From NCBI GenBank assembly GCA_910577525.1, contig CAJTLI010000033.1:1-23931 (forward strand): a DNA stretch of 23,931 bases. The letters are read 5' to 3'. Shown here in pieces: positions 23,296 to 23,931 of this stretch (positions are counted from its first letter, which is position 1; the number at the start of each line of letters is the position of its first letter). Made by a program: the position numbers and the translations under genes. The notes under the pieces were generated by a model, which did no database searches, was not told where the DNA came from, and saw nothing but the letters and a program-made list of their open reading frames with translations. Source of the DNA: an uncultured Oscillospiraceae bacterium (GTDB taxonomy: Bacteria > Bacillota > Clostridia > Oscillospirales > Oscillospiraceae).

Positions 23296-23332
23296 TGTAC
23301 AAAATTATAGCATAATTATGACACTTTAGCAA
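23296..23332 (-). promoter_or_regulatory. Promoter and Phd/YefM-like operator
   Basis: On the minus strand TTGCTA (23332-23327) and TATAAT (23309-23304) are 17 bases apart, and TGC before TATAAT makes an extended -10. An inverted repeat AATTATAGCATAATT overlaps the -10, and CATAATTATG (23311-23320) is a perfect palindrome. At the start of transcription lies TGTACA (23296-23301), the core hexamer known from YefM operators. This suggests that the fusion protein represses its own promoter. Confidence 0.75.
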
Positions 23333-23345
23333 GAGGGAACATGAA

Positions 23346-23382
23346 AGGACACCGGTCCGCGCGGTATGCGGACTGGTGTCCT
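23346..23382 (-). terminator. Terminator of the phosphate transporter gene
   Basis: A 15-bp stem (23346-23360 with 23368-23382, one G-T pair) closes a 7-base loop. On the minus strand it is followed by TTTCATGTT. The U tract is weak, but the position immediately after the stop codon fits. Confidence 0.65.
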
Positions 23383-23931
23383 CTATCCCATCATCACTTT
23401 TGTCAGCAAAAATGCCATTCCGCCGCAGGCGGGGAAGGTGAGAATCCACGCCCCCGCCATCTGCGCCATGACCCGGCGGTCCGTTCCGCGGCCCGCGCCG
23501 CAGATGGCGGACACCTTGGCGTGGGTGGTGGAGGCTGGCAGACCCAGGGCGGAGCAAACCAGCAGCACCACGCCTGCGCCCAGGTCCGCCGCCAGCCCCC
23601 CGGCGGGGGAGAGGGAGGACAGCTGTGAGCCCACCTTCTCCACGATGGGCTTGCCGCCCAGGGCGGTGCCCAGAGCCATCACGACGGCGGTGAGCAGGGC
23701 CAGCCCCAGCCGGGAGAGGGACTGCTCACCACCCAGCCCGTCGGTGAGCAGGAGCAGGGCCAGAAATTTCTGCCCGTCCTGGACGCCGTGGAGCAGGGCG
23801 GTGAGGGCGGCGGCCCCCCGCTGCCAGGCTGCGGGACGGCGCACCCGTCCGGCCAGCAGGGGACGAAACAGCCGCCCTGCCGCCGCGCCGGCGGGCAGGG
23901 ACAGGGCCAGCCCCGCCAGGGCCCGGAGCCA
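23383..23931 (-). CDS. PiT-family inorganic phosphate transporter (5' end missing)
   Basis: The frame is open from the right edge to the stop at 23385-23383, giving 182 residues of the C-terminal half. It shows LLHGVQDGQKFLALLLL, a variant of the PiT signature (usual HGANDAQ), and the second signature GLPASTTHAKVSAICGAGRG, followed by membrane segments WILTFPACGGMAFLLTKVM. PiT proteins import phosphate with H+ or Na+ in the cell membrane. The first half, including the first signature copy, lies outside the window. The Asp of the usual GAND motif is kept as QD. A regulator of the PhoU/DUF47 type often precedes such genes but would be beyond the edge. Confidence 0.88.
   Translation of the reverse strand, partial: WLRALAGLALSLPAGAAAGRLFRPLLAGRVRRPAAWQRGAAALTALLHGVQDGQKFLALLLLTDGLGGEQSLSRLGLALLTAVVMALGTALGGKPIVEKVGSQLSSLSPAGGLAADLGAGVVLLVCSALGLPASTTHAKVSAICGAGRGTDRRVMAQMAGAWILTFPACGGMAFLLTKVMMG

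Overview
The window looks like a chromosomal segment from a GC-rich Firmicute of class Clostridia. The best guess is an Oscillospiraceae gut anaerobe related to Flavonifractor, Lawsonibacter or Intestinimonas. The reasons are a very GC-rich codon usage, strong GGAGG ribosome binding sites, use of GTG and TTG starts, a clostridial 8-cysteine ferredoxin, sodium-pump decarboxylase subunits, a YqhQ/DUF1385 protein, ClpC-type and RecX proteins, and DUF6483/TIGR04076 proteins common in that group. The genus is inference.

Left part (1-6600). On the minus strand lie pckA (ATP-dependent PEP carboxykinase), then oadA and the start of oadG (oxaloacetate/pyruvate carboxyl-transfer subunits). Together they interconvert PEP, oxaloacetate and pyruvate. 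A terminator-like hairpin and a palindromic repeat separate pckA from oadA. A small 2[4Fe-4S] ferredoxin (minus) is divergent from a ClpC-like AAA+ unfoldase that lacks its N domain (plus).

Middle part (6369-13000). A 50-residue unknown protein and an XRE repressor are divergent across a clear promoter with repeated operator half-sites. A MarR regulator and a MATE exporter follow as an operon with a near-consensus promoter embedded in twin operators. Next is a lipoprotein with five Asp/Asn-Gly loops, followed by an OmpR-type response regulator and a HAMP histidine kinase. This three-gene set is broken up by two repeat structures: a 137-bp unit present twice in tandem, and a second copy of the response regulator's last eight codons plus stop.

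Right-centre (13000-20750). A run of co-directional, tightly packed genes encodes DUF1385 protein, an unknown protein, PrmC, a TIGR04076 protein, RecA, a GNAT protein, RecX, RimO, an unknown protein and PgsA. It covers translation (PrmC, RimO), recombination (RecA, RecX) and lipid synthesis (PgsA). A 160-bp MITE-like element sits between the promoter and first gene of this run.

Right end (20750-23931). A GH13 alpha-glucosidase overlaps tail-to-tail with a DUF6483 gene. Upstream of DUF6483, and probably in its operon, is an unusual fusion of a Phd/YefM antitoxin domain to a DUF2007 domain, with no toxin nearby. A PiT-type phosphate transporter runs off the right edge. I saw no tRNA, rRNA, CRISPR array or phage module. 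The best candidates for something undescribed are the antitoxin-DUF2007/DUF6483 pair, the small protein/XRE divergent pair, and the repeat elements around the two-component genes.
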